A DNA stretch of 25,893 bases from Microbacterium terregens (GCF_027922045.1 NZ_BSEX01000021.1:1-25893), one strand, 5' to 3'. Counted from the first letter of the stretch, positions 1-6,450 are shown. Translations and numbers: made by a program. Notes: generated by a model from the sequence alone, not told the origin.

Positions 1-57
1 AATCGCCCTCGCTGCCACCGTCATCTTCTGGCTGTGATCAACGAGTCCTGACCCTAG
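1..57 (+). mobile_element. Right end of an IS5-family-like insertion sequence (left window edge)
   Basis: These 57 bases are repeated perfectly, in reverse complement, at 25837-25893. They hold the 3' end of a transposase reading frame, a short tail ending GAGTCCTGACCC, and then TAG. Because CTAG is present at both window ends while the next bases differ (ATAT here, the reverse complement of CAC at the other end), the IS probably stops at or within CTAG, which fits the CTAG/TA target preference of many IS5-family elements. Family assignment rests on the transposase tail only, so it is probable rather than proven. Confidence 0.75.
2..37 (+). CDS. Transposase, C-terminal 11 codons only (partial, IS5-family-like)
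   Basis: The frame starting at base 2 reads IALAATVIFWL and then TGA at 35-37. A hydrophobic tail of this kind, ending in a Trp-Leu, is typical of IS5-family (IS427-like) transposases, whose last helix often reads FLAAVxLAAxxIFWL. The gene enters from outside the window, so the DDE catalytic residues cannot be seen. The same peptide is encoded on the minus strand at the other window edge. Nothing more can be concluded from 11 residues. Confidence 0.6.
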   Translation: MALAATVIFWL

Positions 58-331
58 ATATAAGTACGCTGACCCAGTTCAGCAAGCAGGCGCTTTGTGT
101 TCCATCCCACAGTTCTCACCCGGGATCAGGGACCACGCACGACAGCTTTTTTTCCAACAACTCCAGGAAATCTGCGGTTCGTCTACATTCGGGTGCCGCG
201 TGGACGGGGTGTCTGCGTGGCTCTGATCTACCGCAAAGGATTGTGGCTCATCCCACATTGGGTGGTGGCAGCGTCCAGCACCAGCGATCTCCCATGTACC
301 GGTCGTGAACCGACATCGGAAGGGACGTAAG
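58..331. other. Non-coding stretch between the IS end and the first gene
   Basis: No convincing gene is seen here. A 77-codon open frame at 97-330 lacks a ribosome site, resembles no family I know and has composition unlike the neighbouring genes. The first 130 bases are visibly less GC-rich than the rest of the window, like the DNA next to the IS at the right edge. They may be the remnant of a locus cut by the IS. The promoter of the 332-1944 gene pair should lie here, but no clear -35/-10 pair could be picked out. Confidence 0.5.
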
Positions 332-496
332 ATGTTCGAGGACGATCGATCCTATTACCAACGGCGGGCTGAGGTCGAACTCGTGCGCGCTCAGGAGAGC
401 ACGCAGCACAGCGTGGTGCGGGTTCATTATCAGCTCGCAGAGGCATATCTCGAGAAGATCGCTTCAACCGAACCGATCCGGCCAGACGCCTCGTGA
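332..496 (+). CDS. Small conserved protein coupled to the Crp-kinase gene (54 aa)
   Basis: A 54-residue acidic/basic protein beginning MFEDDRSYYQRRAEVEL, predicted to be largely helical (YYQRRAEVEL...AHYQLAEAYLEKI style). Short proteins of this pattern recur in sphingomonad genomes as hypotheticals; I know of no assigned function. The ATG at 332 was preferred to a GTG at 305 because an AAGGGA ribosome site lies just before it. Its stop codon overlaps the GTG start of the next gene (GTGA, 493-496), so the two are very probably translated together. The helical YxLAEAYLEKI stretch could be a protein-interaction surface, but that is a guess. There are no membrane segments, signal peptide or cysteines. 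Confidence 0.7.
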   Translation: MFEDDRSYYQRRAEVELVRAQESTQHSVVRVHYQLAEAYLEKIASTEPIRPDAS

Positions 497-1944
497 CGGA
501 GGCGCACCAGCCCGGGATATCGCCCGCAGCTCGACCTGTTTCCGGGCCCGAGACGCCGCTTTCGGCCACTCGCCTCTGGAAGTCCCGCTTCCTCTCGCGC
601 GAGGAACGGCATGCGCTTGCAGACGCCGTATCGATCGCCAAGCCGGTTGGTCCCAATATCGACCTGGTTCGCGAGGGCGCGCACGCAGACGCGCTGTTCA
701 TCGTGACGGAGGGCTGGGCCTGCCGGTACGCAACGACAAGAGAAGGTGGCCGCCAGCTTGCCGCCGTGCTGGTGCCGGGCGACGTCAGCAACCTGGATTC
801 GCTGATGTTCGACCGGCTCGACTATGGTGTCCGGACGATCACGCAGACCAAGATCGTGACACTGGCGCGGAACCGCGCGCTGGCACTAGCGGCGCAGCAT
901 CCCGGTATTGCGCGCACCTTCACCTGGCTCGGCCTGATCGAGAATGTGATCCTGAGCAAAATGGTGCTGTCGCTTGGCCGTCGGTCGGCGACCGAACGGC
1001 TTGCGCACCTCTTATGCGAGCTGAGCGCCCGGCTCGGCGCGGAGAATGGCGAGGAGAGCAGCTTCGCCTTCCCGTTGACACAGGAGCAGGTGGCCGACGC
1101 GCTGGGGCTCACTTCCGTTCACGTCAATCGCACGATGCAGCACCTGCGTAGGGATGGCCTGATCGCGACCGCGAACCGGACCATGACCATCCCGGACGTG
1201 GCAAAGCTGCGGCAGGTCGGCGGGTTCGATCCACGATATCTGCACATTGCTCCGCCCGGCGAAGCGCGACTCGAGCCTTCCTGGGCCCCGGTGGCAAGCA
1301 ACCAATCGCCGACGGCACCCACCGATCGGCACCCCGCCCAGGACCATGACCTGCTGCTGCGCGAGACGAACCATCGATGCAGCAACGACCTTCAGCTCGT
1401 GGTCAGCCTGCTGGCTCTTCAGAGCCGGCGTGCCGCCAACCCGGAAGTTCGAGGGGCGCTTACGGACGCAATGGAGCGCGTCTCGGTCCTCGCGCATGCG
1501 CGACGGACGCTTCATCGGGAGCAGCCCGCAACCCTGGAACTGGCGCTACGTCAGGTCTGCGCTGCACTGGAAGCGCAGGCAGAGCCGCGCTCGATCCGGA
1601 TTTCCTTCGAGGCCGCAGATGACGTGCAGGGCCTTCCGGCGAACCACATCACCACCCTTGCGCTGGTGGTGAACGAGCTTGCGACCAATGCGATCAAGCA
1701 CGCGTTCGAAGAAGGAAGGCCAGGCCGCATCCGGGTGACGATCACCGGAGACCGCGGGGGAGAGGCCGTTGTGCGCGTCGATGATGACGGGCTTCCCTTT
1801 CCCGAACCGGGCGGAAACGGCCTGGGGATGGGGATCGCCAAGCGACTGATGGCGTCGATCGGCGGCCTGTTCATCCCCCCGCCACCGGGAACCAAGCTGT
1901 TCGAGCTGCGGGCACCTGCAGAAAGCGTCCAGGCCCGCGCCTGA
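493..1944 (+). CDS. Crp/Fnr-like regulator fused to a HisKA_2-type histidine kinase (483 aa)
   Basis: Residues about 30-150 resemble a cyclic-nucleotide-binding (Crp/Fnr) beta-roll: IVREG-like VREGAHADALFIVTEGWACRY and VLVPGDV. Residues 165-240 form a Crp-type winged helix, with FPLTQEQVADALGLTSVHVNRT as the helix-turn-helix. A linker rich in Pro and Ala (250-285) leads to a HisKA_2 dimerisation domain with the phospho-acceptor motif ETNHRCSNDLQ (His294). A HATPase follows, with N-box VVNELATNAIKH (394-402) and a glycine box GGNGLGMGIAKR (440-451). The Arg/Ser pair that contacts cAMP in true CRP is not evident, and there is no Fnr cysteine cluster, so the ligand is unknown. The GTG start overlaps the upstream stop. 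The kinase half belongs to the group used by alphaproteobacteria for light and general-stress signalling; no response regulator lies nearby. Domain calls are firm, the biological role is not. Confidence 0.85.
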   Translation: MTEAHQPGISPAARPVSGPETPLSATRLWKSRFLSREERHALADAVSIAKPVGPNIDLVREGAHADALFIVTEGWACRYATTREGGRQLAAVLVPGDVSNLDSLMFDRLDYGVRTITQTKIVTLARNRALALAAQHPGIARTFTWLGLIENVILSKMVLSLGRRSATERLAHLLCELSARLGAENGEESSFAFPLTQEQVADALGLTSVHVNRTMQHLRRDGLIATANRTMTIPDVAKLRQVGGFDPRYLHIAPPGEARLEPSWAPVASNQSPTAPTDRHPAQDHDLLLRETNHRCSNDLQLVVSLLALQSRRAANPEVRGALTDAMERVSVLAHARRTLHREQPATLELALRQVCAALEAQAEPRSIRISFEAADDVQGLPANHITTLALVVNELATNAIKHAFEEGRPGRIRVTITGDRGGEAVVRVDDDGLPFPEPGGNGLGMGIAKRLMASIGGLFIPPPPGTKLFELRAPAESVQARA

Positions 1945-2065
1945 GGGCATCGAACACACCTTCGATTCACCCTCTCTTCAAAGCCGGTGGGGAACGGCTA
2001 TGGCATCTGTCTGTCTTAACCAGCGGTGCCCATTGCGGGCTGCACCGCGTTGGAGAAGGATGCGC

Positions 2066-2698
2066 ATGCTACCACCACGACCGTTCGAGTTCGCCGGGCC
2101 GGGGAGCCGGGCGACTCTGCGTCCGACCTTTGCAGCGTTGGGGCTCGTCCTGGGGATGTTCGCGGGCACGCCGGCGGTTGCGGGCGACTATGCGACGCGC
2201 GAGGTGGGGGCCTGGACGGTGGCGGCGAGCCGGGACGGCAAGGGCTGCTTCCTGACGCGCGAATATGATCGTGCCGGGCGAACGACGCTGCTGCTGGGGC
2301 TGGAGGTCGACGGGACCAACCACCTGACGGTGCTCAACGCCAACTGGTCGATCAAGCCGAAGGACCGGCTGGAACTCACCTTCCGCCTCGCCAAGGCGAG
2401 CTTCCCCAAGCATTTCGCGGTTGGCATGGCCTCTGGCGGGAAACAGGGGTTCGTCACCGACTTCGGCGCGAAGTTCCCGGCGCACTTTGCCGCTTCCCCC
2501 ACGCTGCAGATCTTTCGCGGGGACGTGCCCGTCGAGCGGCTGAGCCTGGATGGAAGCGGGGCGGCGGTCGCCGAGCTGCGCCGCTGCGTCGAGGGCCAGC
2601 GTGGCAAGCCCGCCGGGGCGGTCCGCGAAAAGGAACCGTCAAACGGCATCCCGATCGACCCCTTTTCGGGTGGCTCCGGGCGGAAAGGCAAAAACTAG
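2066..2698 (+). CDS. Exported protein of unknown function (210 aa)
   Basis: Starting at ATG 2066, which sits six bases after a GGAGAAGG ribosome site, the protein has a basic N-terminus and a hydrophobic stretch (about residues 20-38, LRPTFAALGLVLGMF). A likely signal-peptidase site follows AVA and precedes GDYATREVG. The mature part is a roughly 170-residue beta-rich domain with two cysteines (in GKGCFLTREYD and ELRRCVEG) that could pair in the periplasm. The charged C-terminal tail (SGGSGRKGKN) looks disordered. The opening VGAWTV is reminiscent of invasion-associated-locus-B-like periplasmic proteins, but I would not assign that family. An upstream in-frame TTG/ATG (2000, 2060) gives an odd N-terminus and was rejected. 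It is probably monocistronic. Confidence 0.7.
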   Translation: MLPPRPFEFAGPGSRATLRPTFAALGLVLGMFAGTPAVAGDYATREVGAWTVAASRDGKGCFLTREYDRAGRTTLLLGLEVDGTNHLTVLNANWSIKPKDRLELTFRLAKASFPKHFAVGMASGGKQGFVTDFGAKFPAHFAASPTLQIFRGDVPVERLSLDGSGAAVAELRRCVEGQRGKPAGAVREKEPSNGIPIDPFSGGSGRKGKN

Positions 2699-2720
2699 CC
2701 GGGACTTGTTCTGGGGGAGC

Positions 2721-2780
2721 GTAGATGAACAGCCGTTCAGCTAGATGAACAACAGTTCAGGTAGATGAATAGATGTTCAG
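2721..2780. promoter_or_regulatory. Three tandem 20-bp operator-like palindromes
   Basis: Three units of exactly 20 bp stand head to tail: 2721-2740, 2741-2760 and 2761-2780. Each has the form (G/C)TAGATGAA(C/T)A-N3-GTTCAG. Inside the units the symmetric core TGAAC-N4-GTTCA is perfect in units 1 and 2 and has one mismatch in unit 3. A period of 20 bp is close to two helical turns, so dimers bound to all three would lie on the same DNA face. The array is 129-188 bp upstream of the lipoprotein start at 2909 and downstream of the stop at 2698. The symmetry fits a TetR- or Crp-type dimer; the regulator is unknown. Confidence 0.7.
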
Positions 2781-2783
2781 GAA

Positions 2784-2805
2784 AGTGTTGAAGTCGTGCA
2801 ACACT
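2784..2805. repeat. Perfect inverted repeat between operators and lipoprotein gene
   Basis: AGTGTTG (2784-2790) and CAACACT (2799-2805) are perfect 7-bp inverted arms around an 8-base loop. There is no T-run, so it is unlikely to be a terminator for the upstream gene. It could be a further protein site or an element of the 5' leader. A TTGAAG hexamer overlaps the left arm (2788-2793) and could be a -35 box, but no good -10 box follows. Confidence 0.45.
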
Positions 2806-2808
2806 GTC

Positions 2809-2892
2809 GGTTGATCTGACGCAATGCACATCCGAACCCAAGCGGGATTGTTGAACTTTCCTCCGTCAGCTTGGTTGTTCCGGCAGATCAAC
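2809..2892. repeat. Widely spaced inverted repeat in the lipoprotein leader
   Basis: GTTGATCTG (2810-2818) and CAGATCAAC (2884-2892) are perfect 9-bp inverted arms separated by 65 bases. They end 16 bases before the lipoprotein start codon at 2909. If the transcript begins before 2810, the pairing would close a long 5'-leader domain close to the ribosome site. If it starts later the symmetry is irrelevant to RNA. The match could be chance, but nine of nine bases next to a start codon merits recording. Confidence 0.35.
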
Positions 2893-2908
2893 GAGTGAAA
2901 GAACTACG

Positions 2909-3196
2909 ATGTCATTCAATGCCTCTAAAATCGCGCCTGCCCTGATCGTCCTGGTGGCTGGTGTGGGGCTGAGCGGCTGTGCGACCAAGTCGTACGTCCG
3001 CGAGCAGATCGCGCCGGTGAGCCAGCGGGTCGACACGCTGGAGGCACGCCTGCAGGAGACCGACGGCACCGCCAAGGCGGCGCTGGCAGAGGCGCAGGCG
3101 AACGGCCAGCGGCTCGACCAGATCAACGGCCGCGTGGATGGCGTGGAGCAGCGGCTCCAGGCGCAGGAGGCTCGTCCCAAGCGCCCGCGCCACTGA
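2909..3196 (+). CDS. Small coiled-coil outer-membrane lipoprotein (95 aa)
   Basis: The N-terminus MSFNASKIAPALIVLVAGVGLSGC is a classic lipoprotein signal with lipobox LSGC and acylated Cys24. The mature 72 residues, from ATKSYVREQIAPVSQRV onward, are a continuous amphipathic helix with heptad spacing and an Ala-rich middle (TAKAALAEAQANGQRLDQI). They end in a basic tail, RPKRPRH. The overall plan (short lipid-anchored helix, alanine-rich coiled coil, basic end) resembles Lpp/OprI-type lipoproteins that trimerise and tether the outer membrane to the wall, although Lpp ends in Lys. Residue 25 is Ala, not Asp, so sorting to the outer membrane is expected. An L,D-transpeptidase gene follows 69 bp downstream. 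Function as an envelope tether is an inference. Confidence 0.85.
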   Translation: MSFNASKIAPALIVLVAGVGLSGCATKSYVREQIAPVSQRVDTLEARLQETDGTAKAALAEAQANGQRLDQINGRVDGVEQRLQAQEARPKRPRH

Positions 3197-3217
3197 TCGA
3201 CCTACCCCGTCCGCAAC

Positions 3218-3247
3218 ATCCGGTCGTCCCTTACGGGACGGCCGGAT
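3218..3247 (+). terminator. Probable hairpin terminator after the lipoprotein gene
   Basis: A 13-bp stem, ATCCGGTCGTCCC against GGGACGGCCGGAT, has one G-U pair, closes on the tetraloop TTAC and is followed by only a short T-run. It lies 21 bases after the lipoprotein stop and 19 before the transpeptidase start. It probably uncouples the two genes at least partly; with few T residues it might act as a transcript stabiliser instead. Confidence 0.55.
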
Positions 3248-3265
3248 TTCGAGTATCTGCATTTG

Positions 3266-3952
3266 ATGACCTTTTTTCTCCGGGTGCTGGCCGGCATCGC
3301 ACTGGCCGCTCCCGCCGCAGCGGTTGCACGTCCACAGGAAGCGCCGGCGCCGGAAGCCGCGAGCTTCAAGGCCGAGGCCGGGACGGTGCGTTCCGCCGAT
3401 GCGAGCCGCGTCGCCGACTGGGTGACGGCATCGGGCGACAACCACGGGCTTCCCTTTGCGATCATCGACAAGCCCAATGCGACGATGCTGCTGTTCGACG
3501 CGAAGGGCGAGCAGCTGGCACAGGAACCGGTGCTGATCGGCATCGCCCTGGGCGACGATGCCACCGCGGGCGTCGGCAGCAAGAAGCTGGCGGAGATCGG
3601 CCCGGCCGAGAAGACCACGCCGGCCGGGCGCTTCCTGGCGAAGTTCGGCATCCCGTTCCGCAAGGAGCGGATCCTGTGGGTGGACTATGCGACCTCGGTG
3701 GCGATCCACACGATCCCGGCGGATGCGGCCAAGAAGGAGCGCCGCCGCGAGCGGATGCTGTCGCCCACGGCGGAAGACAATCGCGTCACCTTCGGCTGCA
3801 TCAACGTGCCCCGGGCGTTCTACGGCAAGCTCCTGCGGCCGCAGTTCGCGAAGAAGGGCGGCTATGTCTATGTGCTGCCCGACAGCAAGCCGCTGGAAGA
3901 GGTGTTCCCGCGGCTGCGCGTGCACGAGTTGCGGACCGCGGCGGTTCGCTAG
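3266..3952 (+). CDS. Exported L,D-transpeptidase-like (YkuD-fold) protein (228 aa)
   Basis: A signal peptide (residues 1-21, MTFFLRVLAGIALAAPAAAVA) precedes a domain with features of YkuD L,D-transpeptidases: KTTPAGRFLAKFG, SVAIHTIP (His148) and the nucleophile region NRVTFGCINVP (Cys178). The family normally reads S-x-G-C-(I/V)-R around the cysteine; here it is T-F-G-C-I-N, so the conserved Arg is replaced by Asn. Such enzymes cross-link peptidoglycan or join proteins to it from the periplasmic side. The gene lies directly after a small coiled-coil lipoprotein, a natural partner for wall attachment, although a hairpin separates them. ATG 3266 was chosen over the TTG at 3263. The family is fairly sure; the substrate (wall-wall or wall-protein) is open, and activity with the divergent motif is not certain. 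Confidence 0.8.
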   Translation: MTFFLRVLAGIALAAPAAAVARPQEAPAPEAASFKAEAGTVRSADASRVADWVTASGDNHGLPFAIIDKPNATMLLFDAKGEQLAQEPVLIGIALGDDATAGVGSKKLAEIGPAEKTTPAGRFLAKFGIPFRKERILWVDYATSVAIHTIPADAAKKERRRERMLSPTAEDNRVTFGCINVPRAFYGKLLRPQFAKKGGYVYVLPDSKPLEEVFPRLRVHELRTAAVR

Positions 3953-4009
3953 CGTTTCCTGCTGAGCCGCCCTGCGACAAAGGTCGACCTCGCGCCGGGG
4001 CGCGGGTTC

Positions 4010-4017
4010 GCTACAAG
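4010..4017 (+). promoter_or_regulatory. Possible -10 element (GCTACAAG) of the ThuA-like gene
   Basis: GCTACAAG fits the alphaproteobacterial housekeeping -10 pattern GCTAnAWC in six of the seven fixed positions, and lies 22 bases before the chosen start at 4040. The best -35 candidate, TCGACC at 3984-3989, is 20 bases upstream, longer than usual. Treat it as a hint only. Confidence 0.3.
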
Positions 4018-4039
4018 GGGCTGGATGGGGGAGAAGGCG

Positions 4040-4822
4040 ATGAAGGCGATCCTGCGGCTGTTGACGGTGCTGGTCTGGGGGCTGATGCCGGGCGCGGCAT
4101 GGGCCGAGGACCAGTTCAAGCTGCTCGTGATCGCGACGCCGAGCACCTATCACTATGAATATATCCCGGTCGCGCGCGAGAGCCTGGAAAAGCTGGCGCG
4201 GCTGCATTCGATCGGGCTGACCTGGACGAGCGACCCGGCGGTGTTCGACGGCGACCTTAGCCCCTATGCGGCGGTGCTGTTCCTGAACACGCCGGCCGAG
4301 CAGCTGAGTGCGACGCAGCGCCAGCGGTTCGAGGCCTATATGCGCGGTGGCGGCAACGCGATGGTGGTGCACCGGGCCGCGATCGTGCCGGCGGGGGCGT
4401 GGCCGTGGTACGAGCGGCTGGTCGGGCGGTCCTTCGTCAACCATCCCAAGGTGCAGACGGGCGTGGTCACCGTCGCCGACAAGGGCTTTCCGGCCAGCTT
4501 CGGGCTTCCGGAGCGGTGGATCTGGAGCGACGAGTTCTACGTGACCGAGAACCCGCACCGGCTGGCGGTGAACCCCGTGCTGGAGGTGGACGAGGCGAGC
4601 TATGACCCGACGCGGATCTGGCCCGGCCAGGTCGGCGGGCGGATGGGCGCGCACCACCTGGAGGCCTGGTACCACCGGCATGAACAGGGGCGCGTGTTCG
4701 TGACGCTGCTGGGGCACCAGGCGGAGATGTACCGGGACGAGCGATACCTGCAGCACCTGCTGGGGGGTATCTACTGGACGGCGACGGGGCTGGGGCAGGT
4801 GGGGGCCAGCCCGAAGCGGTGA
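4040..4822 (+). CDS. Exported ThuA-domain protein (260 aa)
   Basis: The ATG at 4040 follows GGAGAAGG and begins a clear signal peptide (MKAILRLLTVLVWGLMPGAAWA). An ATG at 4025 in the same frame has no ribosome site. The mature protein has the ThuA, glutamine-amidotransferase-like fold: an early strand FKLLVIATPSTYHYEYIPVA, YAAVLFLNTP, a glycine turn GGGNAMVVHRAA, SDEFYVTENP, and an end with the typical GRVFVTLLGH and YLQHLLGGIYWTATG. ThuA-type proteins act in sugar metabolism (trehalose and related glycans) and many are secreted, but the reaction is rarely known. It has no sugar-transport or dehydrogenase genes beside it. The assignment of fold is strong, the substrate unknown. Confidence 0.85.
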   Translation: MKAILRLLTVLVWGLMPGAAWAEDQFKLLVIATPSTYHYEYIPVARESLEKLARLHSIGLTWTSDPAVFDGDLSPYAAVLFLNTPAEQLSATQRQRFEAYMRGGGNAMVVHRAAIVPAGAWPWYERLVGRSFVNHPKVQTGVVTVADKGFPASFGLPERWIWSDEFYVTENPHRLAVNPVLEVDEASYDPTRIWPGQVGGRMGAHHLEAWYHRHEQGRVFVTLLGHQAEMYRDERYLQHLLGGIYWTATGLGQVGASPKR

Positions 4823-4831
4823 GGTGGCATC

Positions 4832-5006
4832 CTCTCCCATCCCTCTTAGGGAGGGGTTGGGGGTGGGTGCCGCCGAGGGACTCGGCGGCTTTCTTCGGTG
4901 GCGGATGGGGGGCTTTCCGTCGGCGCCGCGTCGCACTCGGCTGGCGTCGAGCGGCTTCGCTTCGCTTGCCAACCCACCCCCTGCCCCTCCCTTGCAGGGA
5001 GGGGAG
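4832..5006. repeat. C-rich inverted repeat pair (REP-like) before gltX
   Basis: Two arms of about 36 bp, at 4832-4868 and 4971-5006, are reverse complements with roughly 80 % identity. Each carries its own short palindrome (in the right arm CCCCTCCC-TTGCA-GGGAGGGG, 8 perfect base pairs) followed or preceded by a G/C run such as GGGGGTGGGT. Elements of this look are frequent in intergenic DNA of sphingomonads. The 102 bases between the arms hold no gene. An open frame that runs through the element into gltX is not the real gltX start. Confidence 0.65.
4869..4895 (+). terminator. Hairpin terminator after the ThuA-like gene
   Basis: GCCGCCGAG (4869-4877) and CTCGGCGGC (4881-4889) form a perfect 9-bp stem with a 3-base loop, followed by TTTCTT. 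It stands 47 bases after the ThuA gene stop and inside the C-rich repeat pair, so the repeat may have brought the terminator with it. Confidence 0.65.
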
Positions 5007-5058
5007 TGTGGCTCCGGGCAATTCCACCGGCGGTCGAATCGCTCTACAGGCTCGGCGC

Positions 5059-6408
5059 ATGACCGTTACCACCCGCTTCGCGCCGAGCCCCACCGGGCGG
5101 CTCCACCTCGGCAACCTGCGCGCGGCGCTGATCAACTGGCTCTATGCCAAGGCGAATGGCGGCCGGCTGCTGCTGCGCATCGACGACACCGATGCGGCGC
5201 GATCGGAGGAGCGGTTCGTGGACGCGATCCGCGCCGACCTTGCGTGGCTGGGGATCGACGTCGCGGGCGAGGAGCGCCAGTCGGCGCGGTTCGATCGCTA
5301 TGAGGCGTGCTTCGCCGAGCTGATCGCCGCGGGGCGGGTGTATCGGGCCTATGAGACTCCCGAGGAACTCGAGCTGCGGCGCAAGGTGCTGCTCGGGCGC
5401 GGGCTGCCGCCGGTGTACGACCGCGCCGCGCTGGCGCTGACGGACGCGGACCGCACGCGGCTGGAGGCCGAGGGGCGGCGGCCGCACTGGCGGTTCCGGC
5501 TGGACCATGACGCGCCGATCGGCTGGCAGGACCTGGTGCGGGGCGAGCAGCGGTTCGAGGCGGCGCGGCTGAGCGATCCCGTCGTGCGGCGCGCGGACGG
5601 CAGCTGGCTCTATCTGCTGCCCTCGGTGATCGACGACATCGACATGGGCGTGACGACCGTGATCCGCGGCGAGGACCATGTGTCCAACACCGCGACGCAG
5701 ATCCAGATGTTCGAAAGCCTGGGCACGGGGCTGCCCGAGTTCGCGCACGTCGCGCTGCTGACGGGTGCCGAAGGCAAGCTGTCGAAGCGGCTGGGCGCGA
5801 CCGGGGTCGACGAGTTCCGCGCGATGGGGATCGAGCCCGAGGCGGTGGTGGCGATGCTGGCGCGGCTGGGCACCAGCGATCCCGTAGAGCCGCTGGTCGA
5901 CCGGGCGCCGCTGATCGCCGGGTTCGACTTCGCACGCTTCGGACGGGCGCCCGCGCGGTTCGACGAGGCGGAGTTGCAGGCGCTCAACGCGCGCATCGTC
6001 CACCAGCTCGACTGGGAGCGGGTGCAGGCAGAGCTGCCGGAAGGCATGGACCGGGCGGGCTGGGAGGTGATCCGCGCGAACCTGTCGACCGTCGCCGAGG
6101 CGGCGGACTGGTGGCAGGTGGTGACGGGGCCGATCGCGGCGCCGACGCTGTCGGACGAGGATCGCGCCTTCGTCGCCGAGGCCGCTGGGGTGGCCGAGTC
6201 GATCGACTGGGCGGGGCCGAGCTGGGCGGCGCTCACGGGGGCGCTCAAGCAGGCGACCGGGCGCAAGGGACGGGCGCTGTTCCTGCCGCTGCGGCTGGCG
6301 CTGACGGGGCGCGAGCATGGACCGGACATGGCGGCGCTGCTGCCGCTGATCGGGCGGGATGCCGCGATCGCTCGGCTGCGCGCGGCGGGGCAGGCGGAGG
6401 TCCGCTAG
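5059..6408 (+). CDS. gltX: Glutamyl-tRNA synthetase (449 aa)
   Basis: A class I aminoacyl-tRNA synthetase with the signature FAPSPTGRLHLGNLRAAL (HIGH motif as HLGN, 16-19) and the KMSKS-like loop GKLSKR (239-244), then the helical anticodon-binding region. It charges tRNA-Glu, or in some alphaproteobacteria tRNA-Gln, with glutamate; many alphaproteobacteria carry two such genes, and in those the Gln-charged product is amidated by GatCAB. At 449 aa it is the short form lacking an obvious zinc cysteine cluster, and too long for the 300-aa tRNA-Asp glutamyl-queuosine synthetase. The frame is open far upstream, but homology begins at MTVTTRFAPSPTG, so ATG 5059 is the start; its ribosome site is weak. 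Which tRNA it prefers cannot be told from the sequence alone. Confidence 0.93.
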   Translation: MTVTTRFAPSPTGRLHLGNLRAALINWLYAKANGGRLLLRIDDTDAARSEERFVDAIRADLAWLGIDVAGEERQSARFDRYEACFAELIAAGRVYRAYETPEELELRRKVLLGRGLPPVYDRAALALTDADRTRLEAEGRRPHWRFRLDHDAPIGWQDLVRGEQRFEAARLSDPVVRRADGSWLYLLPSVIDDIDMGVTTVIRGEDHVSNTATQIQMFESLGTGLPEFAHVALLTGAEGKLSKRLGATGVDEFRAMGIEPEAVVAMLARLGTSDPVEPLVDRAPLIAGFDFARFGRAPARFDEAELQALNARIVHQLDWERVQAELPEGMDRAGWEVIRANLSTVAEAADWWQVVTGPIAAPTLSDEDRAFVAEAAGVAESIDWAGPSWAALTGALKQATGRKGRALFLPLRLALTGREHGPDMAALLPLIGRDAAIARLRAAGQAEVR

Positions 6409-6450
6409 CCCGCGCATCCTCCGCCGTTGCAGGGGCTGCCTTTGGTCGTC

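Noticed and set aside
97..330. 77-codon open frame near the left edge
   Set aside because: No ribosome site, no recognisable family, odd composition, and it ends where the next gene's signals start.
1991..2017. Possible sigma-EcfG promoter (GGAAC-N17-GTCTT) before the exported protein at 2066
   Set aside because: The -35 matches but the -10 CGTT element is not met; left out of the features.
2912..4972. 686-codon open frame on the minus strand
   Set aside because: It runs antisense to three well-supported genes (lipoprotein, transpeptidase, ThuA) and is rich in Arg/His/Pro/Gln, the typical shadow of GC-rich coding DNA. No domain was recognised.
4819..5058. N-terminal extension of gltX (80 extra codons)
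   Set aside because: It is translation of the C-rich repeat pair; synthetase homology begins exactly at ATG 5059.
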